Below are positions 20,440 through 28,886 of a DNA stretch of 64,000 bases, piece by piece; the stretch's first letter is position 1, and every line of letters begins with the position of its first letter. The DNA is from Agromyces intestinalis (GTDB lineage Bacteria > Actinomycetota > Actinomycetes > Actinomycetales > Microbacteriaceae): positions 3,596,001 through 3,660,000 of the forward strand of contig NZ_CP043505.1 of the NCBI RefSeq assembly GCF_008365295.1. Direction: 5' to 3'. A program made the position numbers and the translations under genes. A model generated the notes under the pieces. The model did no database searches. It saw only the letters and a program-made list of their open reading frames with translations, and was not told the origin of the DNA.

Positions 20440-21690
20440 ATGACGCGGGGCAGGTCACGACTCGGACGCGGTGAAGACGCCCGATCGGCTGTGGCCACGG
20501 CTGCTGCGGCGGCCGGTCTGGTCGTCGCCGGAGTCACCGCCGCCACGGCCGCCGCCGCGGCGGTCGTGACCGTGCTGATGGCTCGACGGGTCGTGACGCC
20601 GGTGGCCGTGCGCGACGAGGATGTGCGCGTCGTATCGGTCGACCTCGCCGCCGGCGAGATCCGGCTGGAGTCGAGTCCCGAGTCGGCGATGACGGGTCGG
20701 TACGGGTTCTGGTTCGACCGGGAGTCCGGGCATGCCCGCCTCGGCGATGTGCTGGCCGACGACGGCCGGACGGTGCGCCGCGCGGTGCCCTCGGTCGACT
20801 TCGGCCGGCTTGACCGCGCCCGGCGCGGCCGGATGAACGGCTGGTACTACCTCGGCCCGTGGGAACTCGGGCACCGATACGAGAACGTGCTGGTCGAGAC
20901 CGCACTCGGGCCGGCGCCGGCCTGGCACATCCCCGCCGAGACGCCCGGCCCCAACTGGATCGTGCAGGTGCACGGTCGCGGCGCGAAGCGGCACGAGGCG
21001 CTGCGCGCCGTCGACACCGCGCGCGAGGCCGGCTGGGACTCGCTGCTCGTCTCGTACCGCAACGACGGCGAGGCCCCCGACAGCGTCGATCGCCGCTACG
21101 GGCTCGGCGGCACCGAGTGGGCCGACGTCGTCGCCGCGGTGCGGTACGCAGTCGAGCACGGCGCCGAGCGCGTCGTGCTGATGGGTTGGTCGATGGGCGG
21201 GGCCATCTCGCTGCAGGCGGTGCTGCGCTCCGACGAGGTGCGCGAGCGGCTGGTCGGCATCGTGCTCGACTCGCCCGCGATCGACTGGAGCGACATCCTG
21301 CGCTTCCAGGGCACCCTGCAGCGGCTCCCGCACCCGATCGGCGACCTGACGACGCGCCTGCTCGGCACCGACGCCGCGGTGATGCTCACCGGCCTCGCCG
21401 CGCCCATCGACCTCGAGGGGCTCGACGTGATCGCGCACGCCGACGAACTCGACGTGCCGATGCTGCTCATGCACAGCGTCGACGACGGGTTCGTGCCGAT
21501 CGACGGCTCGCGACGGCTCGCCGCCGCCCGCCCCGACCTCGTCGACTTCGAGGTGTTCGAGGGCGCCCGGCACACGAAGCTCTGGAACCACGACCCCGAG
21601 CGGTGGATGGCACTGCTGCGTCGCTTCCTCGACCGGCAGGCCGACGCGGCGCCGGCCGAGGACCTCATCGACGACGAGATCGTCGGCTGA
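20440..21690 (+). CDS. Membrane-anchored alpha/beta hydrolase
   Basis: A 416-residue protein with one N-terminal membrane segment (about 20-48, Ala/Val-rich) and an extracytoplasmic or membrane-associated alpha/beta hydrolase domain. The nucleophile elbow is GWSMGG with Ser251; a DDGFVP segment offers the acid and ARHTKLW the catalytic His. The insert between the anchor and hydrolase (about 55-160) is beta-rich. Substrate cannot be predicted: esterase or peptidase-type activity is the usual assumption. The ATG start follows GAGGGGAG. It converges with sufE. Confidence 0.85.
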   Translation: MTRGRSRLGRGEDARSAVATAAAAAGLVVAGVTAATAAAAAVVTVLMARRVVTPVAVRDEDVRVVSVDLAAGEIRLESSPESAMTGRYGFWFDRESGHARLGDVLADDGRTVRRAVPSVDFGRLDRARRGRMNGWYYLGPWELGHRYENVLVETALGPAPAWHIPAETPGPNWIVQVHGRGAKRHEALRAVDTAREAGWDSLLVSYRNDGEAPDSVDRRYGLGGTEWADVVAAVRYAVEHGAERVVLMGWSMGGAISLQAVLRSDEVRERLVGIVLDSPAIDWSDILRFQGTLQRLPHPIGDLTTRLLGTDAAVMLTGLAAPIDLEGLDVIAHADELDVPMLLMHSVDDGFVPIDGSRRLAAARPDLVDFEVFEGARHTKLWNHDPERWMALLRRFLDRQADAAPAEDLIDDEIVG

Positions 21691-21711
21691 GACCCGGGCG
21701 GGGGAGCGAGG

Positions 21712-22158
21712 TCAGGCCGCGGCGCGTTCGCCGACCTGGCGCTTGACCCGGCCGAGCATGCCCGTCATGCCGCGCACCCGCAGCGGTGAGACGGCGGCGG
21801 CCAGCCCGAGCGACTGCGGATAGTCGGCCGGCACCGCGAGCACCTCGTCGGCCGTGAGCCCGTCGAGCCCCTGCGCCAGGATCGAGGCGAAGCCGCGCGT
21901 CGTCGGCGCCTCGGCGGGCGCCGTTGCGTACACGTGCACGCGCCCGTCGGTCACCTCGACGAAGATGAACACGGGCGACTGGCATTCGATCACGCGCTCG
22001 AACAGGTCGGGATGGTCGCGGTAGCGCTCGGGCAGCTCGGGGAGCTCGTTCGAGAACTCGAGCAGCAGCTGCAGGCGGTCGCGCACCTCGAGCGCGAGGA
22101 ACTCGTCCCGGATCTCGGCGAGCGGGGCGGGCAGCGTGGCATCCGACGTGGCATCCAT
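21712..22158 (-). CDS. sufE: SufE family sulfur acceptor protein
   Basis: A 148-residue SufE-type protein that accepts persulfide sulfur. The acceptor cysteine is C59 in VIECQSPVFIFVEV, the family signature; residues 60-110 form the rest of the SufE fold. The start ATG 22158 gives the expected N-terminus. Upstream on the same strand (64 bases) lies a thiosulfate sulfurtransferase, and the same pairing is known from Mycobacterium tuberculosis (sseA followed by a SufE-like gene). That suggests sulfur handed from the rhodanese to SufE rather than from SufS, which is not in this window. Confidence 0.88.
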   Translation of the reverse strand: MDATSDATLPAPLAEIRDEFLALEVRDRLQLLLEFSNELPELPERYRDHPDLFERVIECQSPVFIFVEVTDGRVHVYATAPAEAPTTRGFASILAQGLDGLTADEVLAVPADYPQSLGLAAAVSPLRVRGMTGMLGRVKRQVGERAAA

Positions 22159-22222
22159 CACGTCGATTCTCCCATGCCGCGCGAAGCGACCGACCGCACC
22201 GCCGCCCGGCTCACGGCTGCGT

Positions 22223-23122
22223 TCAGCGCGTCGGAAGCTCGCCGCGGTCGGCGCCGGTGACGATCGGCACGCGCACGGCGCTGCCCCACTCGGTCCACGA
22301 GCCGTCGTAGTTGCGCACCTTCTCGAAGCCGAGCAGGTGCGTGAGCACAAACCAGGTGTGGCTCGACCGCTCGCCGATGCGGCAGTACGCGATGACCTCG
22401 TCGCCGTCTTCGAGTCCGACCTCGTCACGGTAGATGGCGTCGAGGTCGGCGCGCGTCTTGAAGGTGCCGTCGCCGGCGGCGGCGCGCGCCCACGGCACGG
22501 ACGCCGCGGTGGGGATGTGACCGGCGCGCAGCGTGCCCTCCTCGGGGTAGGCCGGGGCGGTGGTGCGCTCGCCCGAGTACTCCTCGGGGGAGCGGACGTC
22601 GATGAGCGGGTTGCCGAGGTGAGCGAGCACGTCCTCCTTGAAGGCGCGGATCGCCACGTCGTCGCGCTCGACCACCGGGTACTCGACGGGGGTGACCTCG
22701 GCGACCTCGGTCGTGATGGGGCGGCCCTCGGCGATCCACAGGTCGCGGCCGCCGTCGAGCAGGCGCACGTCCTCGTGTCCGAACAGCGTGAACACCCAGA
22801 GCGCGTACGCGGCCCACCAGTTGTTCTTGTCGCCGTAGATGACGACCGTGGTGTCGCGGGCGATGCCCTTCGAGCCCAGCAGGGCGGCGAACTGCTCGCC
22901 CGAGAGGTAGTCGCGCACGACCGGGTCGTTGAGGTCGGTGTGCCAGTCGATCTTGACCGCGCCGGGGATGTGGCCCGTCTCGTAGAGCAGCACGTCTTCA
23001 TCGGACTCGACCACGACCAGTCCCGGCGTGCCGAGGCGTTCGGCGAGCCAGGCGGTGCTCACGAGCCGTTCGGGGTGGGCGTACTCGGCGAACTTGGCGG
23101 CGGAATCGAACTCGACGGACAT
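22223..23122 (-). CDS. sseA: Thiosulfate sulfurtransferase (two-domain rhodanese)
   Basis: A 299-residue protein with tandem rhodanese domains. The N-terminal domain (about 20-135) is catalytically inert; the C-terminal domain has the active-site loop CRIGER with Cys247, followed by SSHTWFVL. It transfers sulfane sulfur from thiosulfate. The [12 protein letters not shown] loop matches mycobacterial SseA-type enzymes. It starts at ATG 23122 directly behind a strong AGGAGG and is followed by sufE. It diverges from zapE over 139 bases, which include paired TAGGCT/TAGTCC elements that could be overlapping -10 regions. Confidence 0.92.
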   Translation of the reverse strand: MSVEFDSAAKFAEYAHPERLVSTAWLAERLGTPGLVVVESDEDVLLYETGHIPGAVKIDWHTDLNDPVVRDYLSGEQFAALLGSKGIARDTTVVIYGDKNNWWAAYALWVFTLFGHEDVRLLDGGRDLWIAEGRPITTEVAEVTPVEYPVVERDDVAIRAFKEDVLAHLGNPLIDVRSPEEYSGERTTAPAYPEEGTLRAGHIPTAASVPWARAAAGDGTFKTRADLDAIYRDEVGLEDGDEVIAYCRIGERSSHTWFVLTHLLGFEKVRNYDGSWTEWGSAVRVPIVTGADRGELPTR

Positions 23123-23261
23123 GGCTCCTCCTGGGGATCGCCCGGGTGATCGGGAAGTTCGGAGCGGACTAGGCTGGGTCCGTCCCCCCACGAATCTACG
23201 CGGCGCACCGGTCGACGCCACCGGTCCCGTCACGCGCTGCAACACGGGAGTCCACCGACAC

Positions 23262-24317
23262 ATGAGCTCATCAGCGGCCGCCGGCCCCATCCGCCTCGTC
23301 GACCGCAACCCGGTGATCAGCGCCGCCGAGCTCGCCTCCGAGCTCACGCCGCCGCCGCAGTTCGAGCACGCGTCGTTCGACTCGTATCGGCCCGACCCCG
23401 ATTTCCCGTCGCAGCAGGCTGCCCTCGAGCGGTTGAAGGAGTTCGCAGGCGCGTGGCGTGCGGCCCAACGGCCCGGCGGATTCTTCTCGCGTCGACGCCC
23501 GGCGCGCATCGAATTGCCGGGCGTCTATCTCGACGGCGGCTTCGGTGTCGGCAAGACGCACCTGCTCGCCGCACTCTGGCACGTCGCGCACGGGCCGAAG
23601 TACTTCGGCACGTTCATCGAATACACCGCCTTGGTCGGCGCGCTCGGCTACGCGGGCGCGCTCGAGCTGCTGCGCGGCGCCCGCCTCATCTGCATCGACG
23701 AGTTCGAGCTGGATGACCCGGGCGACACGATGCTCATGACGCGTCTGCTCGGCGAGCTCATGGCGAGCGGCACCCGGGTCGCCGCCACCAGCAACACGCC
23801 GCCGAACGCGCTCGGCGAGGGGCGGTTCGCCGCCGCCGACTTCCTCCGCGAGATCCACGCGCTGAGCTCGAACTTCGAGACACTGCGCATCGACGGGCTC
23901 GACTACCGCCGCCGCGACACCGACGGCCGCGCCGCGGTGGTCGAGGGCGACGGCGCCGTCGAGCGCATGGCCGTCTCGCTCGCCGTGCGCGGGCACCGGG
24001 TCTCGCTCGACGGGTTCGACGCGCTCGTCGCCCACCTGGCGACGGTGCATCCGTCGAAGTACGTGAAGCTCATCGGCGGCGTCGAGTTCATCGCGCTCGA
24101 CGGCGTCCACGAGCTGCACGACCAGAACGCCGCGCTGCGGCTCGTGGCCTTCATCGACCGTGTCTACGACGCCGAGGTGCCGATCATCCAGGGCGGGGTG
24201 CCGCTCGATCAGGTGTTCGACGACGAGATGATGGCCGGCGGCTACCGCAAGAAGTACCTGCGCGCCATGAGCCGCATGATCGCACTCACGACCGGCGAGC
24301 TGCCGCCGCACGACTGA
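23262..24317 (+). CDS. zapE: Cell division protein ZapE / AFG1-family ATPase
   Basis: A 351-residue P-loop ATPase of the AFG1/ZapE family. Walker A is GGFGVGKT (92-99) and Walker B is LICIDEFEL (about 136-144); TSNTPPNAL is the sensor segment, and the C-terminus has the characteristic [13 protein letters not shown]. coli ZapE acts at the division site and the mitochondrial homologue handles membrane proteins. The actinobacterial role is not settled. The ATG 23262 start follows a GGGAG motif at a slightly long spacing. The frame is open upstream but without family similarity. Confidence 0.92.
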   Translation: MSSSAAAGPIRLVDRNPVISAAELASELTPPPQFEHASFDSYRPDPDFPSQQAALERLKEFAGAWRAAQRPGGFFSRRRPARIELPGVYLDGGFGVGKTHLLAALWHVAHGPKYFGTFIEYTALVGALGYAGALELLRGARLICIDEFELDDPGDTMLMTRLLGELMASGTRVAATSNTPPNALGEGRFAAADFLREIHALSSNFETLRIDGLDYRRRDTDGRAAVVEGDGAVERMAVSLAVRGHRVSLDGFDALVAHLATVHPSKYVKLIGGVEFIALDGVHELHDQNAALRLVAFIDRVYDAEVPIIQGGVPLDQVFDDEMMAGGYRKKYLRAMSRMIALTTGELPPHD

Positions 24318-24374
24318 GCGCCGCGGCATCCGCAACCTGCTCCCACCGGATTCCCGGGCGATCCTGCGCACCCG

Positions 24375-24421
24375 GAAACAGATTCGTTACACAACGCCGA
24401 TTCTCGTAACCGACCAGAAAC
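24375..24421 (+). promoter_or_regulatory. Two GlnR-like boxes upstream of amt
   Basis: GAAAC-AGATTC-GTTAC at 24375-24390 and GTAAC-CGACCA-GAAAC at 24406-24421 are mirror arrangements of the actinobacterial GlnR motif (GTnAC-N6-GAAAC). Together they stand out in an otherwise GC-rich 215-base gap. GlnR activates ammonium transport and assimilation under nitrogen limitation in Streptomyces and mycobacteria. The boxes lie about 110-160 bases before the amt ATG. Confidence 0.7.
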
Positions 24422-24532
24422 GAACGCGGCATCCTCGCCGAAACCTCACCGGCCCATTCTGAACCCGTACCCGAGACCGGCTCCCGCCCCTCGAGTACGC
24501 CCCCTGCAGAACTCGAGGTGTGAGGAAAACGT

Positions 24533-25753
24533 ATGGATACCGGAAGCATCGCATGGGCGATCACTGCAACGGCGCTCGTGCTGTTCATGACGCCCGGTCT
24601 CGCCTTCTTCTACGGCGGACTCGTGAAAGCGAAGAGCGTCGTCAGCATGATGATGATGAGCTTCGGAGCACTCGCGCTCGTCGGCGTGCTGTGGGTGCTC
24701 TACGGCTACAACATGAGCGCCGTCGGCGGCACCTGGGAGTTCGCGGGCAACCCGTTCTCGGACTTCGCACTCAGCTCGCTGGCGACCGGTGAGACGGCCA
24801 ACACCGACCTGATCGGCGTCGCGTTCGGCGCCACGTTCGCGATCATCACCGTCGCGCTCATCTCGGGCGCGATTGCCGACCGTGCCAAGTTCGGCTCGTG
24901 GCTGGTCTTCGCCGGCGTGTGGGCCACGCTCGTCTACTTCCCGGTCGCGGCCTGGGTCTGGGGCGGCGGCTGGATCCTCAACCTCGGTGACACGCTCGGC
25001 CTGCCGGCCGTCATCGACTACGCGGGCGGTACCGCGGTGCACATCAACGCGGGTGCCGCGGCTCTCGCCCTGGCCATCGTGCTCGGCAAGCGCGTCGGGT
25101 TCCAGAAGGGCATGGACAAGCCCCACAACGTGCCGCTGACCCTGCTCGGCGCGTCGGTGCTCTGGTTCGGATGGTTCGGCTTCAACGCGGGCGCGGAGTT
25201 CCTCAACGAGCTCGCCAACACCGGCCTCATCGTGCTCAACACGCTCGGCGCGACCGCTGCGGCCATCATCGGCTGGCTGATCGTCGAGAAGCTGAAGGAC
25301 GGCAAGCCCACCGCTGTCGGCGCGGCCTCGGGCGCCGTCGCGGGCCTCGTGGCGATCACCCCGTCGTGTGCGAACCTCGAGCCCGGCTGGGCGCTGCTGC
25401 TCGGTATCATCGCGGGTGCCATCAGCGCCCTGGCGGTGGAGCTGAAGTTCAAGCTCGGCTTCGACGACTCGCTCGACGTCGTGGGCATCCACCTCGTCGC
25501 CGGCTTCATCGGAACGCTGTACCTGGGCTTCTTCGCCATCGACACGGGCCTCTTCACCGGTGGCGACCTCGGTCAGCTGTCCGTGCAGGCGATCGCGGCG
25601 TTCGCGGTGGCGATCTACTCCTTCGTGATCGCCTTCGTGCTCGGGTTCGCGATCGAGAAGACGATCGGGTTCCGCGTGAAGAACGAGGACGAGATCGCCG
25701 GCATCGACACCGTCGTGCACGGCGAGGAGGGCTACAAGCTCGAGACGGTGTAG
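24533..25753 (+). CDS. amt: Ammonium transporter
   Basis: A trimeric Amt/AmtB channel of 406 residues with 11 expected membrane helices. The conserved pore histidines are H170 (AGGTAVHINAG) and H320 (VGIHLVAGF). The conserved Asp163 in VIDYAGGTAVH is present. The short cytoplasmic tail ends EEGYKLETV. In most bacteria amt is followed by glnK, but no PII gene follows here; the next gene is a PemK/MazF-type protein. The ATG is preceded by TGAGGA. Two GlnR-like boxes upstream indicate nitrogen control. Confidence 0.95.
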   Translation: MDTGSIAWAITATALVLFMTPGLAFFYGGLVKAKSVVSMMMMSFGALALVGVLWVLYGYNMSAVGGTWEFAGNPFSDFALSSLATGETANTDLIGVAFGATFAIITVALISGAIADRAKFGSWLVFAGVWATLVYFPVAAWVWGGGWILNLGDTLGLPAVIDYAGGTAVHINAGAAALALAIVLGKRVGFQKGMDKPHNVPLTLLGASVLWFGWFGFNAGAEFLNELANTGLIVLNTLGATAAAIIGWLIVEKLKDGKPTAVGAASGAVAGLVAITPSCANLEPGWALLLGIIAGAISALAVELKFKLGFDDSLDVVGIHLVAGFIGTLYLGFFAIDTGLFTGGDLGQLSVQAIAAFAVAIYSFVIAFVLGFAIEKTIGFRVKNEDEIAGIDTVVHGEEGYKLETV

Positions 25754-25795
25754 CCCCGTCCGACACCGCGAGGGCGGTGGGGATAGTGTGCCGGT

Positions 25796-26371
25796 GTGCC
25801 GAACACCAGCCGCTTCCTCACCGCCCTTCGGCGTGTCATCCGTTCGGCGGGTCGGCCCGCATCGCAGGGAGCGGGTGATGCGAAGCCAACGGATGCCTCG
25901 AAGCCGGCGTCGAGCGCGCAGCGCTCGCCGGTCGACGAGACGGATGCTTCGCCCGGCCGCTTCGGCGACGACGCGACGCTCGAGATCGATCCCGACCGGC
26001 TGCGCGGCGTGCGCCTGTCGTACGCGCCCGACCGCGACGGGGACCCCGACCCGGGCGAGGTGGTGTGGACGTGGGTGCCGTACGCGGAGCGGGACGGTCG
26101 CGGCAAGGACCGCCCGGTCGTGATCGTCGCGGCCGGTCGAAACGGGGACTACCTCGCAGTGGAATTGACGAGCAAGCCGCACGACGGCCACCGCGACTAC
26201 CTCGCACTCGGCTCGGGTGGCTGGGACGCCGAGGGGCGACCCAGCTGGGCGCGCATCGACCGGGTCTTCCGGGTGCGCACCGGCGGGATGCGCCGAGAGG
26301 CCGCCGGGCTCGACGCGGCGCGTTACGCACAGCTCACCCAGGCGTTGCAGGAGCGCTACGGCTGGAGTTGA
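25796..26371 (+). CDS. PemK/MazF-like protein with N-terminal extension
   Basis: A 191-residue protein. Residues about 80-190 look like a PemK/MazF domain: GEVVWTWVPYAERDGRGKDRPVVIVAAG followed by YLALGSGGWDAEGRPSWARIDRVFRV. The first 75 residues are basic then Ser/Asp-rich and disordered, unlike classical 110-residue MazF toxins. No antitoxin gene lies on either side, so this may be a solitary RNase or a domesticated relative. The start GTG 25796 is preceded by GATAGT rather than a ribosome site. The identification is by pattern, and the toxin activity is unproven. Confidence 0.75.
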   Translation: MPNTSRFLTALRRVIRSAGRPASQGAGDAKPTDASKPASSAQRSPVDETDASPGRFGDDATLEIDPDRLRGVRLSYAPDRDGDPDPGEVVWTWVPYAERDGRGKDRPVVIVAAGRNGDYLAVELTSKPHDGHRDYLALGSGGWDAEGRPSWARIDRVFRVRTGGMRREAAGLDAARYAQLTQALQERYGWS

Positions 26372-26464
26372 ACGGGGCCAGTGCTGCCGCCCACACGAAT
26401 CCTTGCCTCCCCGGACCACTGACGATACGGTGACGAGCGTCGGCGGGACTGGAGGGGGACAGTC

Positions 26465-28021
26465 GTGCGGAGGATCGGATCGATACTGGCGCTGGCCGCT
26501 CTCGCGGTGCTCGGCGCGGCTCCTGCGGCTGGCGCGGCCGAGGGGGATCCGACGGGGCGCCCGTGGGAGGTCGCCGCGACTGTGTACGTGCCCGGGCAGG
26601 AGGCCTTCGAGGCGACCGGAGCCCTGGGATTCCTGAACACGGGTGACGGTTCGATCCAGCAGATGCCGTTCGACTACCTGCCGTACGGCATCGCGTACGC
26701 GCCCGACGCGCGCACGCTCTACACCGTCGGCTTCTCGGTCGGCCGCGGCGGACCGGGGGTCTTCGCCGCCCACGATGCGTCGACGGGTGAGCTGCTCTGG
26801 GCCACGATCCCAGGAGAAGCGGGCGAGGCTGCGTCGTGGTACATGAGCGTCGCGCTGACCCCCGACGGCGCCCTCGCCATGACGACCGGGAGGGGCGAAG
26901 CCAGGATCGACCTCGCCACGCAGGCGGTCGAGCGGTTCTCGGCCTGCGCCGAGTCGATCGCGTCGGGGGTGGCGATCACGCCCGACGGTCGCACGGCATG
27001 GTTCGTCTGCGCGGCACCGGGAACTCCTTCGGGTGCGGAATTGCGGGCGTTCGATGTGGCGACGCTCGAACTCGTTGGGTCGATGCAGATTCCCTCCGCC
27101 GACGTGGCGGCGATCGCGATCACCCCGGACGGTGCGACGGCGGTGCTCGCCGGGTCGGCGAGATGGCCCTCGCAACAGGTCGTGCGCGTCGAGCTCGCCA
27201 CCGGCGAACTCACCGCGCTCGACCAGCACACCGACGGCACGATCTCCATCTCGCCCGACGGCACGCGGGCGTACGTCGGCACTGCGAGCGAACTCCCCGC
27301 CGCGGAGCCGAACCCGAGCGTGATCGCGCTGCCCGACGCGGTGGCTCCCCACGCCGAACCCGGCGCGGGAGCCCTGCACGCGATCGACGTCGCGGCGATG
27401 ACCATCCCGGTCTCGTCCGCATTCGCCAACTACGACGCGAATCCGGTCGTCACCCCCGACGGCGCTCGCATCCACGCCGTGACGTACGAGCAGGTGGAGG
27501 GGACACCGATCAGCGGGATCTCGACCCGAGACGCAGGTTCGTTGGCCGGGCTCGCGGAGACGCCCCTCGACGGGATCGGGGTGCACGTGGCCGTCACGCC
27601 GGATCAGGCCCCCGTCGCGCGGCTCACCGCCAGCGAACCGCATTCGCCGGTGACCTTCGATGCGTCGGCGTCGTCGGTCGAGTTCGGAACCATCGCCGAG
27701 TACGCCTGGGACTTCGGCGACGGCACGACCACCGTCACGTCGACCCCCGTGGTGCAGCACGAGTACGCGTCGGCCGGGCAGTACACGGCGACGGTGCGGC
27801 TGACGAGCTCGGGCGGCACCTCGACCGAGGATGTCTTCACCGGGCAGCAGTTGCTGCGCAACGGCGACCCGTCGGCGATCGCAACGGTCGTCGTGACGGT
27901 GCCGCGCACGCTGCCGGCGACCGGATTCGACGGTGCGTGGATCGCGGCGGTGGCCGCAGCGCTGCTGTTCATCGGTGCGATCGCGTTGGTCGCGACGCAG
28001 CGCCGGCGCGCACGTCGCTGA
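26465..28021 (+). CDS. LPXTG-anchored surface protein with beta-propeller and PKD domain
   Basis: A 518-residue secreted protein. A signal peptide (residues 1-25, MRRIGSILALAALAVLGAAP then AGAA) is followed by repeated TPDG segments (VALTPDGALA, VAITPDGRTA, IAITPDGATA, ISISPDGTRA, VVTPDGARI) typical of YVTN-type beta-propellers. A PKD domain (about 395-455, with WDFGDGTTT and YASAGQYTATVRL) comes next. The C-terminus has the sortase motif LPATG at 483-487, a hydrophobic helix and RRRARR. It should be covalently attached to peptidoglycan by a sortase, which is not in this window. GTG start behind GGAGGGGG. Confidence 0.88.
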   Translation: MRRIGSILALAALAVLGAAPAAGAAEGDPTGRPWEVAATVYVPGQEAFEATGALGFLNTGDGSIQQMPFDYLPYGIAYAPDARTLYTVGFSVGRGGPGVFAAHDASTGELLWATIPGEAGEAASWYMSVALTPDGALAMTTGRGEARIDLATQAVERFSACAESIASGVAITPDGRTAWFVCAAPGTPSGAELRAFDVATLELVGSMQIPSADVAAIAITPDGATAVLAGSARWPSQQVVRVELATGELTALDQHTDGTISISPDGTRAYVGTASELPAAEPNPSVIALPDAVAPHAEPGAGALHAIDVAAMTIPVSSAFANYDANPVVTPDGARIHAVTYEQVEGTPISGISTRDAGSLAGLAETPLDGIGVHVAVTPDQAPVARLTASEPHSPVTFDASASSVEFGTIAEYAWDFGDGTTTVTSTPVVQHEYASAGQYTATVRLTSSGGTSTEDVFTGQQLLRNGDPSAIATVVVTVPRTLPATGFDGAWIAAVAAALLFIGAIALVATQRRRARR

Positions 28022-28032
28022 ACCGGACGGAA

Positions 28033-28067
28033 CACGAAGGCCCCGGCGTGATGCCGGGGCCTTCGTG
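28033..28067. terminator. Bidirectional hairpin between LPXTG gene and tRNA-Val
   Basis: A perfect 15-bp inverted repeat with loop GTGAT sits 11 bases after the stop of the plus-strand LPXTG gene and 1 base beyond the encoded CCA of the minus-strand tRNA-Val. It can serve as terminator for both. Confidence 0.8.
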
Positions 28068-28068
28068 A

Positions 28069-28143
28069 TGGTGGGCGATGCCGGGCTCGAACCGACGACC
28101 TCTTCCGTGTGAAGGAAGCGCGCTACCAGCTGCGCCAATCGCC
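28069..28143 (-). tRNA. tRNA-Val (anticodon CAC)
   Basis: Acceptor stem GGGCGAT pairs with ATCGCCC. The anticodon stem CTTCC/GGAAG holds the loop TTCACAC, so the anticodon is CAC and reads GUG. T arm GGTTCGAGCC is present and the 3' CCA is encoded (complement of 28069-28071). It is on the opposite strand from the other three tRNA genes and ends at the shared hairpin. Confidence 0.96.
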
Positions 28144-28430
28144 CATCAGGATTCGCGGCCGACTCGCGTCGGCCGCCTGAACGATCGTAGCCGATCGCGA
28201 GGGCCGAATGCACATCGAGGGAGCCTCGCGTCCTGCGGTCCCGACGAGGTACGCAATTCAGGGCCGCGCACGGCGTGTCGGCCGCTGTCGGTGCCGCGCA
28301 TCCGCCCGACACGCCTCCGGACTTGAATTGCGTGCCGGGCGACACGCCCGGGTGATTGGGGCGAAAGCTCGGATGACCGGGCGGAAGACCCGATGAGTCG
28401 GCCTCGGTTTGTGATTCGTGCGCCGAATCC
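28144..28430. other. Gene-free block of inverted repeats between tRNA genes
   Basis: This 320-base gap has no supportable ORF but is dense in symmetry: a hairpin GCGGCCGAC/GTCGGCCGC (28154-28175), a nested pair with outer arms ACGCAATTCA/TGAATTGCGT (28250-28259, 28323-28332) and inner arms GGCGTGTCGG/CCGACACGCC (28271-28280, 28305-28314), and a hairpin CCGGGCG/CGCCCGG (28334-28350). The outer arms are much more AT-rich than the surroundings. It could be a structured RNA, a small repeat element, or an old integration scar. Confidence 0.6.
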
Positions 28431-28437
28431 GTTAGAG
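28408..28437 (+). promoter_or_regulatory. Promoter of the Gly-Cys-Val tRNA operon
   Basis: TTGTGA (28408-28413) and TAGAGT (28432-28437) are 18 bases apart and lie 26 bases before the tRNA-Gly gene. Both fit a housekeeping sigma factor promoter for a stable-RNA operon. Confidence 0.6.
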
Positions 28438-28463
28438 TCACTACGTCGCAAGCGAGCGACAAC

Positions 28464-28536
28464 GCGGATGTGGCGCAGTTGGTAGCGCATCACCTTGCCA
28501 AGGTGAGGGTCGCGAGTTCGAGTCTCGTCATCCGCT
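28464..28536 (+). tRNA. tRNA-Gly (anticodon GCC)
   Basis: Acceptor stem GCGGATG pairs with CATCCGC. The anticodon stem TCACC/GGTGA holds loop TTGCCAA, giving anticodon GCC, the main glycine decoder in high-GC genomes. The discriminator is U, and CCA is not encoded. It is the first gene of a three-tRNA operon. Confidence 0.96.
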
Positions 28537-28589
28537 CTGATCAGCAGGGGCGTAAGCCCCTTCTGTTCGTTGGTGGTGAACCCTAACGC

Positions 28590-28663
28590 GGTGGATTGGC
28601 CGAGAGGCGAGGCAGCGGCCTGCAAAGCCGTATACACGGGTTCGAATCCCGTATCCACCTCCA
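28590..28663 (+). tRNA. tRNA-Cys (anticodon GCA)
   Basis: Acceptor stem GGTGGAT pairs with ATCCACC. The anticodon arm GCGGC-CTGCAAA-GCCGT gives anticodon GCA. The discriminator is U73 as required for cysteine identity, and CCA is encoded (28661-28663). Confidence 0.95.
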
Positions 28664-28686
28664 AACCGATCCTCGCAGTCGGTTTT

Positions 28687-28761
28687 GGGCGATTGGCGCA
28701 GCGGTAGCGCGCTTCCCTGACACGGAAGAGGTCACTGGTTCGATCCCAGTATCGCCCACCA
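28687..28761 (+). tRNA. tRNA-Val (anticodon GAC)
   Basis: Acceptor stem GGGCGAT pairs with ATCGCCC. The anticodon stem CTTCC/GGAAG holds loop CTGACAC, giving GAC, which reads GUC and GUU. CCA is encoded (28759-28761). The sequence is closely similar to the minus-strand tRNA-Val(CAC) 540 bases away. It is the last gene before the accessory stretch, a classic position for integration. Confidence 0.96.
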
Positions 28762-28773
28762 CGAGAAAATGCA

Positions 28774-28806
28774 GGTCAGGCCGGGTTTCCCGGCCTGACC
28801 CTTTTT
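28774..28806 (+). terminator. Rho-independent terminator of the tRNA operon
   Basis: A perfect 12-bp stem (GGTCAGGCCGGG and its complement), loop TTT, followed by CTTTTTC. The T tract makes it the most canonical terminator in the window. Confidence 0.92.
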
Positions 28807-28886
28807 CATTTGTGCCCACTATGTGCACGTCTTGCACGGCTTTCCATCTCCGCGCATCGCTGCCAGACTCGGCCCTGGGGGCAATC

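Noticed and set aside
25764..25779. Terminator after amt (CACCGC/GCGGTG)
   Set aside because: Only 6 bp of stem and overlapping the promoter of the next gene; too weak to call.
24446..28462. A 1338-codon minus-strand frame across amt, the PemK-like gene, the LPXTG gene and two tRNA genes
   Set aside because: High GC suppresses stop codons. The frame runs through a tRNA gene and a terminator and shows no protein family signal.
28739..28761. Attachment-site duplication of the tRNA-Val 3' end at the far side of the island
   Set aside because: I looked for TTCGATCCCAGTATCGCCC-like sequence around 32.3-32.5 kb and found no convincing repeat, so no att sites are claimed.
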